A DNA stretch of 35,909 bases from IMG/VR virus record IMGVR_UViG_3300031251_000400, positions 1 to 35,909 of that record; one strand, written 5' to 3'. Source of the DNA: a virus. Of the stretch, positions 22,312-30,689 are shown piece by piece. The position numbers were made by a program, and so were the translations under genes. The notes beneath the pieces are model-generated. The model was not told the origin of the DNA and made no database searches. It worked only from the letters and a program-made list of their open reading frames with translations. Within the stretch, counting starts at the first letter, position 1, and each line of letters opens with the position of its first letter.

Positions 22312-22548
22312 ATGTTTAGAATACTTCACATACCAAGCGGAGAGTATTTATATAAAGATTGTCATGGCAATTTATTTTTATTTTCAGAAGAATTTGAACG
22401 CTATTTTCCGTGTTCAGTAGTTGAATACCATAATATAGGGAAAGCTTCAAATATTTTTAATGGAAATAGAGTAATTAACAGAGGACGTACAGAACAAATA
22501 CGATTAGGAAAAGAAAATAATAAATTGTTCTGTATTGTGGAGGTTTAA
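22312..22548 (+). CDS. IPxG family protein, 78 aa
   Basis: Opens MFRILHIPSGEYLYKD, with 'LFSEEFERYF' and the ending 'KLFCIVEV', where Cys replaces the usual Glu. GTGGAGGTTTAA provides the site for the directly following ATG. Confidence 0.86.
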   Translation: MFRILHIPSGEYLYKDCHGNLFLFSEEFERYFPCSVVEYHNIGKASNIFNGNRVINRGRTEQIRLGKENNKLFCIVEV

Positions 22549-22794
22549 ATGTACAGAATACTTATTATTGAAACAGGAGAATACGCTTTAAGAAGTCATG
22601 TTGGTGGTTCATTGTTTTCACCAGAGGAAGTTGTGGCATCGTCAGATAAAAATAGCTTTGTACCAGCAGAATGGTCCTCGAAAAAAGAAGTTGAATACAT
22701 ATTTCATGACGAATATGATTTCAATGTTGGTATAAACGGTAAGCTTATATTTCTAAAAAATAATAGAGAATTGTTTGAAATAGTAGAAGTTTAA
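22549..22794 (+). CDS. IPxG family protein, 81 aa
   Basis: Opens MYRILIIETGEYALRS, with 'LFSPEEVVASSDKNSF', the helix 'SKKEVEYIFHD' and the ending 'ELFEIVEV'. The last Glu codon is GAA rather than GAG, so no good ribosome-binding site is offered to the next, divergent gene. Confidence 0.86.
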   Translation: MYRILIIETGEYALRSHVGGSLFSPEEVVASSDKNSFVPAEWSSKKEVEYIFHDEYDFNVGINGKLIFLKNNRELFEIVEV

Positions 22795-22795
22795 A

Positions 22796-23056
22796 ATGTA
22801 TACAGGTAACGTAGTCAGACATAAACAAGGTACCTTCTTTGTTCTTATAATAACATCTGGGCGCATATTACACTGGCCATATGCTGCTAAATCTGAAAAT
22901 CCTATGTATAAAACCAGACAGGATGCTGAATACATAGCAAAAGAGTATGTAAAATTTGCCAATAGTACTTCTATAAGAAAGTTTGGTAAAAAAGCTCATT
23001 TACGATACATTGAAGAGTTTGAAATCTGTGATATAACTGAAACTCGGTTAAACTAA
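22796..23056 (+). CDS. divergent IPxG-related protein, 86 aa
   Basis: It lacks the usual opening ('MYTGNVVRHKQGTFFVLII'). It has 'TRQDAEYIAKEYV', like the 'TRNQAEKLI' helix of the 6805 gene, and 'EEFEICDITETRLN' near its end. It is probably a decayed or strongly diverged member closing run 4b. Confidence 0.6.
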   Translation: MYTGNVVRHKQGTFFVLIITSGRILHWPYAAKSENPMYKTRQDAEYIAKEYVKFANSTSIRKFGKKAHLRYIEEFEICDITETRLN

Positions 23057-23101
23057 CACGTAAATAAGCCGATATTAACAATTAGAGTACGAATTAAGTA
23101 T

Positions 23102-23797
23102 ATGAAGAAAACAGAGATAGTAGAATTACACAATTATGCCACCGTAAAAGGTGGAAAATGTTTATTGACAAATTATACAGGTAATAAGCAAATATTACTT
23201 TGGGAATGTAAACATAGACACCAATGGAATGCCAAATGGAACGATATAAAAATGGGACATTGGTGTCCTTATTGCGCTAGAAATAGTAAACCAAGTTTGA
23301 AAGAACTGCAAATCTTTGCTGCTAATAAAAATGGAAAGTTGATATCAACTGAATATAAAAATTGTATGACTAAACTTTGCTGGGAATGTGAAAAAAAACA
23401 TCAATGGAACGCTATCTGGAACCATATAACATCATCAGATAGTTGGTGTCCAGAATGTACAAGATTTAAAACTGAAAAGTTATGTAAAGAATTATTGGAA
23501 CAAAAATTAAATGTAAAATTAACTAAAACAAGATTTAAATATAATAATAAACACTATGAATGGGATGGATATGATAAAGAAGCGCAAGTAGCTTTTGAAT
23601 ATCAGGGTTATCAACATTACATCTATCCTAATTTTTTTCATAAAACAAAACAAATTTTTTTAGAACAACAACAAAAAGATAAAGATAAAATACAGTATGC
23701 CAAAGAAAATAACATTAAACTTATAATAATTCCATATACAGAAAAGAACAATCTTTCTGAATATATAGAAAGGTTGTATGAAGGCTCAATTAGTTAA
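23102..23797 (+). CDS. double zinc-finger, PD-(D/E)XK-like nuclease (homing-endonuclease type)
   Basis: Two repeats of the form W-x-C-x4-H-x-W-x-A-x-W...WCP-x-C span residues about 33-60 and 92-120; each resembles the treble-clef finger found in phage and giant-virus nucleases. The C-terminal part has 'YEWDGYDKEAQVAFEYQG' followed by 'QHY' and 'ENNIKLIIIPY', which fits a Vsr/PD-(D/E)XK nuclease core. It sits directly upstream of the UvsW-like gene, overlapping it by 20 nt, as free-standing homing endonucleases often do. Specificity and activity are unknown. Confidence 0.78.
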   Translation: MKKTEIVELHNYATVKGGKCLLTNYTGNKQILLWECKHRHQWNAKWNDIKMGHWCPYCARNSKPSLKELQIFAANKNGKLISTEYKNCMTKLCWECEKKHQWNAIWNHITSSDSWCPECTRFKTEKLCKELLEQKLNVKLTKTRFKYNNKHYEWDGYDKEAQVAFEYQGYQHYIYPNFFHKTKQIFLEQQQKDKDKIQYAKENNIKLIIIPYTEKNNLSEYIERLYEGSIS

Positions 23798-25256
23798 TAA
23801 TACTACAGTAGAAATAGAGTTTGATAATGAAAAGCAACGTGAAATTCTGGCGAAACAATTATCATATAAAATACCAGGATATCAGCATACGGTAGCTTAT
23901 AAAACTGGAAAATGGAAAGAGGGAACAAAGTGTTATCTTACAGCTAAAAATAGACTTAAAATAGGACTTTTTAAATCGTTATTTCCAAATCACTCACTAG
24001 TATTTGACAAGACTTTTACACCTATTACATTTGAGGATATTCCATTATATCAAACTAATCCATCGTTTGAGCGCAGAAACTACCAGCTTAATGCTATAAA
24101 TACTATATTACAAAATAAAATAATGATTGTAAAAGCAACAATGGGCGCTGGAAAAACACTTATTTCGGCGGCAACTTTGAGTTATCATCTATCATTAACC
24201 AAATCAAATAAGGCATTGTTCATAACATATGACAAAAACATATTAACACAAACTGTAAAAAATTTTACAAAGTATGGATTTAAAGTATCGCAGTTTGGTG
24301 ATGGTGTTAAAGATTTGTCTGGTGATGTAGTAGTTTCAACTATACAATCTCTAAATAATATTTTAAAACCGAAGGAGGTTTTGAAGAATGTGTCATTTGT
24401 AATACTTGACGAAGTTCATCATGGAAAGTCTAAAACATCCAGAAAAATTATAAGTAAAATCCCAAACGCTGATTATTTCATTGGACTTACAGCTACTCCG
24501 CATGAAAAACGAGATATAGATAACGCTGATTTAACTTCGATAGTTGGACCAGTATTATTTGAGTATGGATTTACCGAAGCTACAAAGGACGAGCGTATAG
24601 CCCCTGTAAAGGCGTTCTTTCTTGATTTACCAACTGATTATGACTTAAAGGAAGAAATCTTTGGACGTAAAAACTATAAACTGATATGGGATAAAGGTGT
24701 TCAAGAAAACACAGGACGAAATGAAACAATAGCCAAGATATTAAGCTATTGTATTGAACTACTTGACACTCCTAATCTTGTACTTGTGGACAGAATAGAG
24801 CACGGACTTGAACTCTGTAACGCCATGAAAAAAGAACCAGCTGTAAAATATATGACGATGTATGGGGCCGATGACATTGTTATGCGTGATGCTAAGAAAA
24901 AAGCACTTATGACGGAAAATATAAACACTTTAATTTCTACCGTGATTTCCGAGGGAATTGATTTTGCTATAAGTCCTGTATTTGCTATAAATGCGTCTGG
25001 TAGAAAGTCATTTATTAAACTCATTCAATTTCTTGGACGAATAACAAGACCTAACGAAAAGTTTAAATCTTTTCGCTGCTATGTCGATATTATAGATAGG
25101 ACTCATCCGTTCCTTCTTTACCACTCTAACGAACGAATAAAAACATGCGAAGAGTTTGGAATAGAAGTAGAAATATGTAAGTCAGTAAAAGAATTATTGG
25201 TTGAGATTATTAAATATTATAAACAATGTACAAAAGAGAAAAATGAACCACAATAA
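23778..25256 (+). CDS. UvsW/SSL2-like SF2 DNA helicase, 492 aa
   Basis: Motif I A-T-M-G-A-G-K-T at residues 120-127, motif II D-E-V-H at 211-214, motif III T-A-T at 238-240, motif V near 'STVISEGIDF' (388-397) and motif VI 'QFLGRITRP' at 417-425 are all present. An N-terminal domain of about 95 residues precedes the helicase core, as in T4 UvsW, which drives branch migration and replication restart. GAAAGG lies before ATG 23778. It is flanked by nuclease genes on both sides, and the GIY-YIG gene overlaps its last 14 nt. Confidence 0.9.
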   Translation: MKAQLVNNTTVEIEFDNEKQREILAKQLSYKIPGYQHTVAYKTGKWKEGTKCYLTAKNRLKIGLFKSLFPNHSLVFDKTFTPITFEDIPLYQTNPSFERRNYQLNAINTILQNKIMIVKATMGAGKTLISAATLSYHLSLTKSNKALFITYDKNILTQTVKNFTKYGFKVSQFGDGVKDLSGDVVVSTIQSLNNILKPKEVLKNVSFVILDEVHHGKSKTSRKIISKIPNADYFIGLTATPHEKRDIDNADLTSIVGPVLFEYGFTEATKDERIAPVKAFFLDLPTDYDLKEEIFGRKNYKLIWDKGVQENTGRNETIAKILSYCIELLDTPNLVLVDRIEHGLELCNAMKKEPAVKYMTMYGADDIVMRDAKKKALMTENINTLISTVISEGIDFAISPVFAINASGRKSFIKLIQFLGRITRPNEKFKSFRCYVDIIDRTHPFLLYHSNERIKTCEEFGIEVEICKSVKELLVEIIKYYKQCTKEKNEPQ

Positions 25257-25992
25257 TTCTGGAATATACAAAATAACAAACATAATAAACAACCATTGCT
25301 ATATAGGTTCTGCTGTAAATATACAAAAACGGTGGACATGTCATTTATCAAAATTAAACAAAAATGAGCATCATTCACAGCATTTACAAAGTGCTTGGAA
25401 TAAATATACAAAAGATAAGTTTAAGTTTGAGGTTTTGTTTTATTGCGATAAGAAAGATTTAATTTTTTATGAACAAAGAACAATAGACACATACAAACCA
25501 GAGTATAACATATGTTTAACGGCAGGTTCTACATTAGGATTTCATCATTCAGTTGAAACTAAACAAAAAGTATCTATGGCACACAAAAATAAAAAAGATA
25601 GCAAGGAAACAAAGTTAAAAAAATCTATTGCGAGAATTGGAAATAAAAATCCTAATTTTGGTAAGAAAATGTCAGAAACTCTTAAACAAAAATTAGCTAT
25701 CTTAAATAAAAATAGAATAATAACGGAAGAAACAAGAGGAAAGCTGCAAAAAGCAAGCAAAGGTAATTCGTATGCTCTAGGAAATATTCTATCAGATGAA
25801 ACAAAGGGTAAAATGTCTGATAGCAGAAAAGGAGAAACTAATGGGAGAGCAACCATAACATGGGAAATAGTCGATTCCATGAGAGAACTGTATAACACAT
25901 CAGATATATCTAAACTAAAAATATCAAAACTATATGGTGTATCTTACGATATAGTCATTAATGTATTAAACAATAAAACTTGGATAAAATAA
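25243..25992 (+). CDS. GIY-YIG homing endonuclease, 249 aa
   Basis: The start is ATG 25243; upstream in-frame ATGs lie in the helicase gene. G7-I-Y and Y20-I-G, Arg30 and Glu77 ('FYEQRTID') mark the GIY-YIG core. Residues about 98-205 hold repeated Ser/Lys-rich NUMOD3-like units ('HHSVETKQKVS', 'GKKMSETLKQKL', 'LSDETKGKMS'). The C-terminus has an HTH-like 'ISKLKISKLYGVSYDIVINVL'. This is the build of free-standing I-TevI/Seg-type enzymes, which cut DNA to spread themselves. It lies between two helicase genes. Confidence 0.93.
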   Translation: MNHNNSGIYKITNIINNHCYIGSAVNIQKRWTCHLSKLNKNEHHSQHLQSAWNKYTKDKFKFEVLFYCDKKDLIFYEQRTIDTYKPEYNICLTAGSTLGFHHSVETKQKVSMAHKNKKDSKETKLKKSIARIGNKNPNFGKKMSETLKQKLAILNKNRIITEETRGKLQKASKGNSYALGNILSDETKGKMSDSRKGETNGRATITWEIVDSMRELYNTSDISKLKISKLYGVSYDIVINVLNNKTWIK

Positions 25993-25995
25993 ACT

Positions 25996-27360
25996 ATGTT
26001 AGAGTCTTCTACAATTCCGTTTAATGCTCAATTTCAAAGTGGCCTACTTCATTTGCTTACTGTAGATTATGAATTTCTTCGTAATGTATCTGATGAGTTT
26101 ACTTCAAATATATTAGATGCTGGTGAAAGTCATATAAAATTAGCTAAATTGATTTTGTATGTTTATAAAAAAACTAAAAGGCCATTAAGTATAGAGATTC
26201 TAAAAAATACTATCTTACAAGGACAAAAAAATAAAGTATATTCAGATGGTGACGCTTTTGGAATGATATCAGTTATAGATTCCGGTAAATCACTATCTAA
26301 ATCTGACTATGAATATATAAAAGAAAAAGTATATGAGTTTATAAAAAAACAAAATATGGTACTGGCTTTTTCTAAATCTATTTCGTATTTTGATAATGGT
26401 GATTTTGACACTGTATATTCACTAATTGGCGACGCATACAAAAAATCATTTGGTAAAGAAAACAGTATTGGTATGAATTATGTCACGGAATTAGTCTGTG
26501 ATAGATATTTAGAAAGTCCACGAAAGGGTTTATGGTCAACGGGATGGCCTACTCTTGATGGATACCTTGGTGGTGGATTAGCAAAAAAAGAATGCGCCAC
26601 TATTCTTTCACCGACAGGACGAGGTAAAACTGCTGTATTATGTAATTTAGCAGTTGAGGCAGCTAAGCAGAAAATGAGGACGTTGTTTATTACGTTGGAA
26701 ATGTCTGAATTACAGATTGCCCAGCGATTTGACAGTATCATTTCAGGATTTTCATCAAAAGAATTGGTAACTATGGGTGACGCCAAGGTTACGCTACAAC
26801 GAAAAATTGACAATTCTTTAAAGGGATGTTTACCTATTATTAAAGGGTTTGATAGAGGAACATTAAGTCTTGGTGGATTAGAGACTTACCTTGAAAAATA
26901 TAGCATGGAGTTTGGGACGCCGGAAGTTTTAGTGTTAGACTGGCTTGGTTGTTTGAAAATGCCTGGAGGATTTGAGAAAAAACATGAAGCATTAGCAGAA
27001 GTCGGGGATGCTCTTGTTAATTTAAGTAGACAGTTTGATTGTTCTTTACTAACTGCCCATCAGACAAATAGAAGTGCGGTAGGATCAGATATTTATGGAT
27101 ATGATAGTATTTCTGAAAGTTTTGCTAGTATTTTTGGTTTTGATGTAGTACTGGGACTTGGGAGTTCGAACCAAGCGCAAGATGCTGGGAAAAGAACATT
27201 AACTATTCTTAAATCGCGTGTTGGCCCTGATAGTGTATACATAAATCTTCAAGGAGATAGACCTGACCAGTCATTAACTTTTAAATTTACAGAAGCGATA
27301 CCAGAAGAAGAAGAGTCAGAACTACTACGGTCAGAAACAAAGAAAAATAAGTCTAAATAA
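25996..27360 (+). CDS. DnaB-type replicative helicase, 454 aa
   Basis: An N-terminal helical domain (residues about 1-150) is followed by a RecA-fold ATPase: Walker A S205-P-T-G-R-G-K-T212, 'LFITLEMSELQIAQR' (typical DnaB motif 1a), Walker B 'VLVLD' at 311-315 and 'LLTAHQTNRSA' (motif 3). This fits a DnaB or T4 gp41-like hexameric helicase that unwinds DNA at the fork. The ATG is 3 nt after the GIY-YIG stop, with only a weak ribosome-binding site, perhaps because the endonuclease gene displaced the original one. Confidence 0.9.
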   Translation: MLESSTIPFNAQFQSGLLHLLTVDYEFLRNVSDEFTSNILDAGESHIKLAKLILYVYKKTKRPLSIEILKNTILQGQKNKVYSDGDAFGMISVIDSGKSLSKSDYEYIKEKVYEFIKKQNMVLAFSKSISYFDNGDFDTVYSLIGDAYKKSFGKENSIGMNYVTELVCDRYLESPRKGLWSTGWPTLDGYLGGGLAKKECATILSPTGRGKTAVLCNLAVEAAKQKMRTLFITLEMSELQIAQRFDSIISGFSSKELVTMGDAKVTLQRKIDNSLKGCLPIIKGFDRGTLSLGGLETYLEKYSMEFGTPEVLVLDWLGCLKMPGGFEKKHEALAEVGDALVNLSRQFDCSLLTAHQTNRSAVGSDIYGYDSISESFASIFGFDVVLGLGSSNQAQDAGKRTLTILKSRVGPDSVYINLQGDRPDQSLTFKFTEAIPEEEESELLRSETKKNKSK

Positions 27361-27361
27361 T

Positions 27362-27517
27362 ATGAAACCTGCCCTTAATGTATTACAAGAACATGCTGTT
27401 TCAAAAAATGGCAAATTGTTATCAGATAATTATATTAATAACACCACAAAAATGGAGTGGCAATGTGAAAAAGGGCATATATGGTCGGCACATTGGAATA
27501 GCAAACAAAGCAAATAA
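27362..27517 (+). pseudogene. truncated zinc-finger nuclease remnant, 51 aa
   Basis: The reading frame aligns with the second finger of the 23102 gene: 'KPALNVLQEHAVSKNGKLLS' against 'KPSLKELQIFAANKNGKLIS', then 'WQCEKGHIWSAHWN' against 'WECEKKHQWNAIWN'. It stops just after this point, before the WCPxC half of the finger, and has no nuclease domain. It is probably the stump of a homing endonuclease that once stood behind the DnaB-type gene. A small expressed peptide cannot be ruled out. Confidence 0.82.
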
Positions 27518-27518
27518 C

Positions 27519-27540
27519 AAAGTCCCTTCGGGGATTTTTT
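27519..27540 (+). terminator. UUCG-loop intrinsic terminator
   Basis: AAAGTCCC (27519-27526), the loop TTCG and GGGATTTT form a hairpin with a C(UUCG)G tetraloop followed by T to 27540. It closes the helicase block; TAGGAG and run 5a follow. Confidence 0.9.
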
Positions 27541-27559
27541 ATTATAGGAGCATATTTGT

Positions 27560-27934
27560 ATGCCTTATTATTCTATCTTACATATACCTACTGGAAACTT
27601 TGTATATATTGAAATATTTATAAATGATAGAACTATTCAGTTTAAAATAATAGAACAAGCAGATACTGATCAAACAAGAATTGAAGTTGGTGTAATTAAC
27701 TATTTTTTATCAAAAGAATACGCAGATAAGTTTCATAAGGATAGAACAAATAGATCGGCATTTCAAATAATATCTACTGATTTTAACTTGTTATCTGGTA
27801 TCTTAAACAATGACCATATTTATAAACATCTATATATGGATATTTACGATGTGGCTAATTTTGATAAATATAATAAACAAGTACAAAAAGAAGAGTTTGA
27901 AATAATGGAGATTAACTATGAAGAAACAGTATAA
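27560..27934 (+). CDS. IPxG family protein, 124 aa
   Basis: TAGGAG precedes ATG 27560. Opens 'YYSILHIPTGNFVYI' and reaches 'EEFEIMEI' before a 6-residue tail 'NYEETV' that overlaps the next gene by 17 nt. The long middle contains 'FLSKEYADKFHKD', matched by 'FLAEEYMIGEG' in the next gene. Confidence 0.85.
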   Translation: MPYYSILHIPTGNFVYIEIFINDRTIQFKIIEQADTDQTRIEVGVINYFLSKEYADKFHKDRTNRSAFQIISTDFNLLSGILNNDHIYKHLYMDIYDVANFDKYNKQVQKEEFEIMEINYEETV

Positions 27935-28262
27935 AATACTTCATATACCATCTGGAAACTTTATTTGGATACGTCATGATAGTGGTGATGTAAGTAAGTT
28001 TCTAAAAACTTGGTTTATTACAGTTCCACACAAACAAGCAGAAGAGGTAGCTGGATTTTTCTTGGCAGAGGAATATATGATAGGAGAGGGAGTTACTAAT
28101 AGTGCTGAAAGGAAAGTTGTTATTTCTACTAATAAAAATGTTCTAAAAAAATTAGTAAATGATAAAACTTTTAGATGTAATATAGGCATAGATATATCAG
28201 GATGTAATGACTATACATTAGATGTTGGGATACATGAGTTTGAAGTAGTGGAGGTTAACTGA
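27918..28262 (+). CDS. IPxG family protein, 114 aa
   Basis: Opens 'QYKILHIPSGNFIWI', with 'AEEVAGFFLAEEY' as helix and 'NVLKKLVNDKTFRCNIGIDI', and ends 'HEFEVVEVN'. Central segments align with both the preceding and the following gene ('LLSGILNNDHIYKHLYMDI', 'LQALITSFNFRFDIAMDL'), marking a three-gene duplication. Confidence 0.86.
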   Translation: MKKQYKILHIPSGNFIWIRHDSGDVSKFLKTWFITVPHKQAEEVAGFFLAEEYMIGEGVTNSAERKVVISTNKNVLKKLVNDKTFRCNIGIDISGCNDYTLDVGIHEFEVVEVN

Positions 28263-28679
28263 ATGGCTTATAAATATGGTATTTGTCATATTCCTACTGG
28301 TAATATGATAGGAGTATGTTATGATAAAACAAGCGGCAGATCAAGAGGACACAGTTTATCTTGTTGGTTAGCACAGAAGCAAAAATATCTTGATAAATAT
28401 TGTTGTATTATAAATGAAGATTTAGATACTGGTATTCTTGGATTTTTTATTACAGATATGATGACAGCAGAAAATGGATTTGTCGAATTAAAAACATTTA
28501 CATATACAAACAAACATACTTTACAAGCTTTGATAACCAGTTTTAATTTTAGATTTGATATTGCTATGGATTTATGGAACATTACTTATAGACATGATTT
28601 ATGGTATAAGCTTAAAGAAAAAAATAGTAAAAATCTAATTCCAATTCCATCAGAGTTTGAAATCGTAAGGATAAAATAA
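28263..28679 (+). CDS. IPxG family protein, 138 aa
   Basis: It is the longest member. Opens 'YKYGICHIPTGNMIGV' and ends 'SEFEIVRIK'. The middle repeats the plan of the two upstream genes with 'GILGFFITDMM' and 'TLQALITSFNFRFDIAMDL'. The stop overlaps the next ATG by one base (TAATG). Confidence 0.84.
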   Translation: MAYKYGICHIPTGNMIGVCYDKTSGRSRGHSLSCWLAQKQKYLDKYCCIINEDLDTGILGFFITDMMTAENGFVELKTFTYTNKHTLQALITSFNFRFDIAMDLWNITYRHDLWYKLKEKNSKNLIPIPSEFEIVRIK

Positions 28680-28972
28680 TGAAAGAATTGTTATATATTC
28701 CAAGTGGTAAATATTTTAGGTTTTTTCCAGAAGATGCTAATAACACAGATAAGTATCCTCTTGGTGAAATTTGTTGGCCCATAGAACTAATGGTTGGTAG
28801 AGTTACTGCTTCTCGGACATATGAAAAAATTATATCCACAATAGTAAATTACAGTAAACTAAACCCAGATAATGATTTTATATTTAACAGAGCATTATAC
28901 AAAAATGCTGAAATAGACTTTAAAACAATAGATACACTTACAGAAGCGGAGTTTGAGTTAGTGGAGGTATAA
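28679..28972 (+). CDS. IPxG family protein, 97 aa
   Basis: Opens MKELLYIPSGKYFRFF and ends 'AEFELVEV'. The long middle has 'RTYEKIISTIVNYSKL' as helix. GTGGAGGTATAA leads directly into the next ATG without overlap. Confidence 0.86.
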   Translation: MKELLYIPSGKYFRFFPEDANNTDKYPLGEICWPIELMVGRVTASRTYEKIISTIVNYSKLNPDNDFIFNRALYKNAEIDFKTIDTLTEAEFELVEV

Positions 28973-29227
28973 ATGAAAATACTACATATACCATCTGGAC
29001 AGTATATAAAAGTATTTACCGAAGAAAATCAAATAACTGAAATTATAGAAAATGCTAGTAAAGCATCGACTTTTTTGATTAACAATTCAGTAGAAGAATT
29101 AGCATGGAAAATTATTAGCTATCTTTCGTACGACTATATGTATACAGAAGTTAGAAGAATTAATAATTTTGAACAGGATTGGAAGTTTGAAAATAGCGAG
29201 TTTCAACTAATAGAGACAGAGGAATAA
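28973..29227 (+). CDS. IPxG family protein, 84 aa
   Basis: Opens MKILHIPSGQYIKVF, with 'EIIENASKASTFLINNSVEELAWKIISYL' in the middle (related to the plan of run 2), and ends 'SEFQLIETEE'. AGAGGA near the end serves the unrelated gene downstream. Confidence 0.86.
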   Translation: MKILHIPSGQYIKVFTEENQITEIIENASKASTFLINNSVEELAWKIISYLSYDYMYTEVRRINNFEQDWKFENSEFQLIETEE

Positions 29228-29231
29228 CATA

Positions 29232-29546
29232 ATGTCGCACGAACTAATGTCAGTTAGTTATACTGAACTTGATAATGGCAGACCAGCTATTTGTCTATGT
29301 TCTGATTTTATTATTCCAATTACCAATAAAGGATTACCAAAAAGTTTCATTGGATTTTACGATAAAGAATTAAAGTTCAATCTTAATAATCTATCTAACA
29401 GTCTCATTAAATTTAAGACTGTCGAAGAAGATGAAGAGATACTTGAAATCTATTATAAGAATATGTTTATTGGGTATATTTCTATATATGATATGTACAA
29501 TGTATTTATTCAATGTTATAATGCTCTGTTAAATATAGAGGATTAG
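29232..29546 (+). CDS. hypothetical protein, 104 aa
   Basis: It has neither the IPxG opening nor the ending. It is strand-rich in the first half ('RPAICLCSDFIIPITNKG') and has a helical end 'VFIQCYNALLNIED'. AGAGGAAT precedes the start. It is another passenger gene between paralog runs. No domain is recognised. Confidence 0.7.
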   Translation: MSHELMSVSYTELDNGRPAICLCSDFIIPITNKGLPKSFIGFYDKELKFNLNNLSNSLIKFKTVEEDEEILEIYYKNMFIGYISIYDMYNVFIQCYNALLNIED

Positions 29547-29548
29547 CT

Positions 29549-29788
29549 ATGATTAAACAAAAGCGATACAAACTTCTTCTTATAGATGAAGGTTGTTATG
29601 TATGTGAAACTGACAGATCTATTACACCATTACTTTTTTACCAGGAAGATATAGACAGGTATTTTACATATGATGCCAATAACAGTATGTCTGAAAGATA
29701 TCATGTTATAATTAATGGAAATACATACTTTTGTATAAAAGACAGAGCTTCTTTTGAAATACAAGAGGCGGAGGTTTCTGATGAGTAA
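29549..29788 (+). CDS. IPxG family protein, 79 aa
   Basis: Opens 'RYKLLLIDEGCYVCE', with DE for the usual PS, and ends 'SFEIQEAEVSDE'. Its GGCGGAGGTTTCTG just before ATGAGTAA is the first of the MSK-type junctions of this run. Confidence 0.83.
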   Translation: MIKQKRYKLLLIDEGCYVCETDRSITPLLFYQEDIDRYFTYDANNSMSERYHVIINGNTYFCIKDRASFEIQEAEVSDE

Positions 29789-29978
29789 ATATAGAGTATT
29801 GTTCATAGAGAAAGGAAGATACTTAAACGAAGGATTTAAGATACTTGAAAGAGATAACTTGGAAGATTTGTTAGAAAGATTAAAAAATAGATATGGTGTT
29901 AAAAGACAGTGCGCCAAGTCTTTTTATTATGAAGAATATCCATATTTATTTGAGATAGTTGAGGTTCCTGATGAGTAA
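29781..29978 (+). CDS. IPxG family protein, 65 aa
   Basis: The start is ATG 29781 (MSKYRVLFIEKGRYLNEG). A compact middle with 'NLEDLLERLKNRYG' as helix precedes the ending 'YLFEIVEVPDE'. It closely matches the member at 30504 in length and plan. Confidence 0.86.
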   Translation: MSKYRVLFIEKGRYLNEGFKILERDNLEDLLERLKNRYGVKRQCAKSFYYEEYPYLFEIVEVPDE

Positions 29979-30255
29979 ATATAGAATACTTTGTGTAGAA
30001 ACTGGTGATTACTTATATAGCAGAGAAGGAGGGTCGCGATTTCCTTTCTTGTATTCAGTTACAGAGTTAGCCGATGCTGATTTTCTTATATATAAAGTAT
30101 TTGAAACGTCTTCCAAATACGAGGCTACTATGTATTTCAACAATAACGCAACACAATGTAATACAATACGCATTCCAAATGGTAATAAGCATGAGGTTAT
30201 CTTAATTAAAAATAACCTCAGTATATTTGAAATTGTGGAGATTTCAGATGAGTAA
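29971..30255 (+). CDS. IPxG family protein, 94 aa
   Basis: Opens MSKYRILCVETGDYLYS, then 'TELADADFLIYKVFETSSKYEATMYF', 'NTIRIP' and the ending 'SIFEIVEISDE'. It is clearly the sister of the 31375 gene ('ELEHADFTVYNIYEVQSKERAEIF', 'NTIRIP'). Confidence 0.88.
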   Translation: MSKYRILCVETGDYLYSREGGSRFPFLYSVTELADADFLIYKVFETSSKYEATMYFNNNATQCNTIRIPNGNKHEVILIKNNLSIFEIVEISDE

Positions 30256-30511
30256 ATACAGGATACTTATAATTGAGACTGGTGAATTTTTGCTTGAACG
30301 AAAAAATATGGGATCTTTATATTCTCCATACGAGATAGGCTTTTATGGAATTGACAAAGAAAGCTGTAAAATATACGAAACAAATGATATTAAAATAGCT
30401 TATAAACGGGTAGAGCATGGCGACCAACAATATAGATTATTTTCAGATAAAAAAATAGATAGACTGCAATTCCCAGAAATCTTTGAGATAGTTGGGGTTC
30501 CTGATGAGTAA
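30248..30511 (+). CDS. IPxG family protein, 87 aa
   Basis: The start is ATG 30248 (MSKYRILIIETGEFLLER). The middle has 'LYSPYEIGFYGIDKESCKIYETNDIKIAYKRVEHG', keeping the plan S-x-x-E-I, strand, helix. The ending 'EIFEIVGVPDE' has Gly for the usual Glu, yet GGGGTT still gives a fair ribosome-binding site. Confidence 0.86.
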   Translation: MSKYRILIIETGEFLLERKNMGSLYSPYEIGFYGIDKESCKIYETNDIKIAYKRVEHGDQQYRLFSDKKIDRLQFPEIFEIVGVPDE

Positions 30512-30689
30512 ATATAAATTATTGTTCATAGAAGATGGCGAATATATAAAAACAAGATATACTACAAAAGAACATTTAGAAGAACTCTTTTCAAAAGATA
30601 ATGGATGGTGTTTTTGGAAAAATAATGAGCTTATAATGTTCAAAGAAAATAGAATAAGGTTCGAAATAGTAGAGGTTCCTGATGAGTAA
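30504..30689 (+). CDS. short IPxG family protein, 61 aa
   Basis: Opens MSKYKLLFIEDGEYIKT, with the helix 'TKEHLEELFSKD', then 'NGWCFWKNNELIMFKENRIR' and the ending 'FEIVEVPDE'. It is the best template for the broken copy at 30935. Confidence 0.86.
   Translation: MSKYKLLFIEDGEYIKTRYTTKEHLEELFSKDNGWCFWKNNELIMFKENRIRFEIVEVPDE

Larger units (their letters stand above)
21216..23056 (+). repeat. IPxG paralog run 4b (7 members)
   Basis: The core of the run is four genes (21805-22794) of the subtype M(Y/F)RIL-IE(T/S)GEYLY with ending LFEIVEV and short spaced junctions (GAGGTATA...ATG) instead of overlaps. They often share 'FSFEEI' or 'FSPEEV' after the opening. Divergent members sit at both edges. 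Confidence 0.85.
27560..29227 (+). repeat. IPxG paralog run 5a (5 members)
   Basis: Longer members (84-138 aa) with openings 'ILHIPTGNF' or 'ILHIPSGNF' and mixed junctions. The first three share 'SGN/TGN' plus long central regions and are distinct from run 5b, from which the unrelated gene 29232-29546 separates them. Confidence 0.83.
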
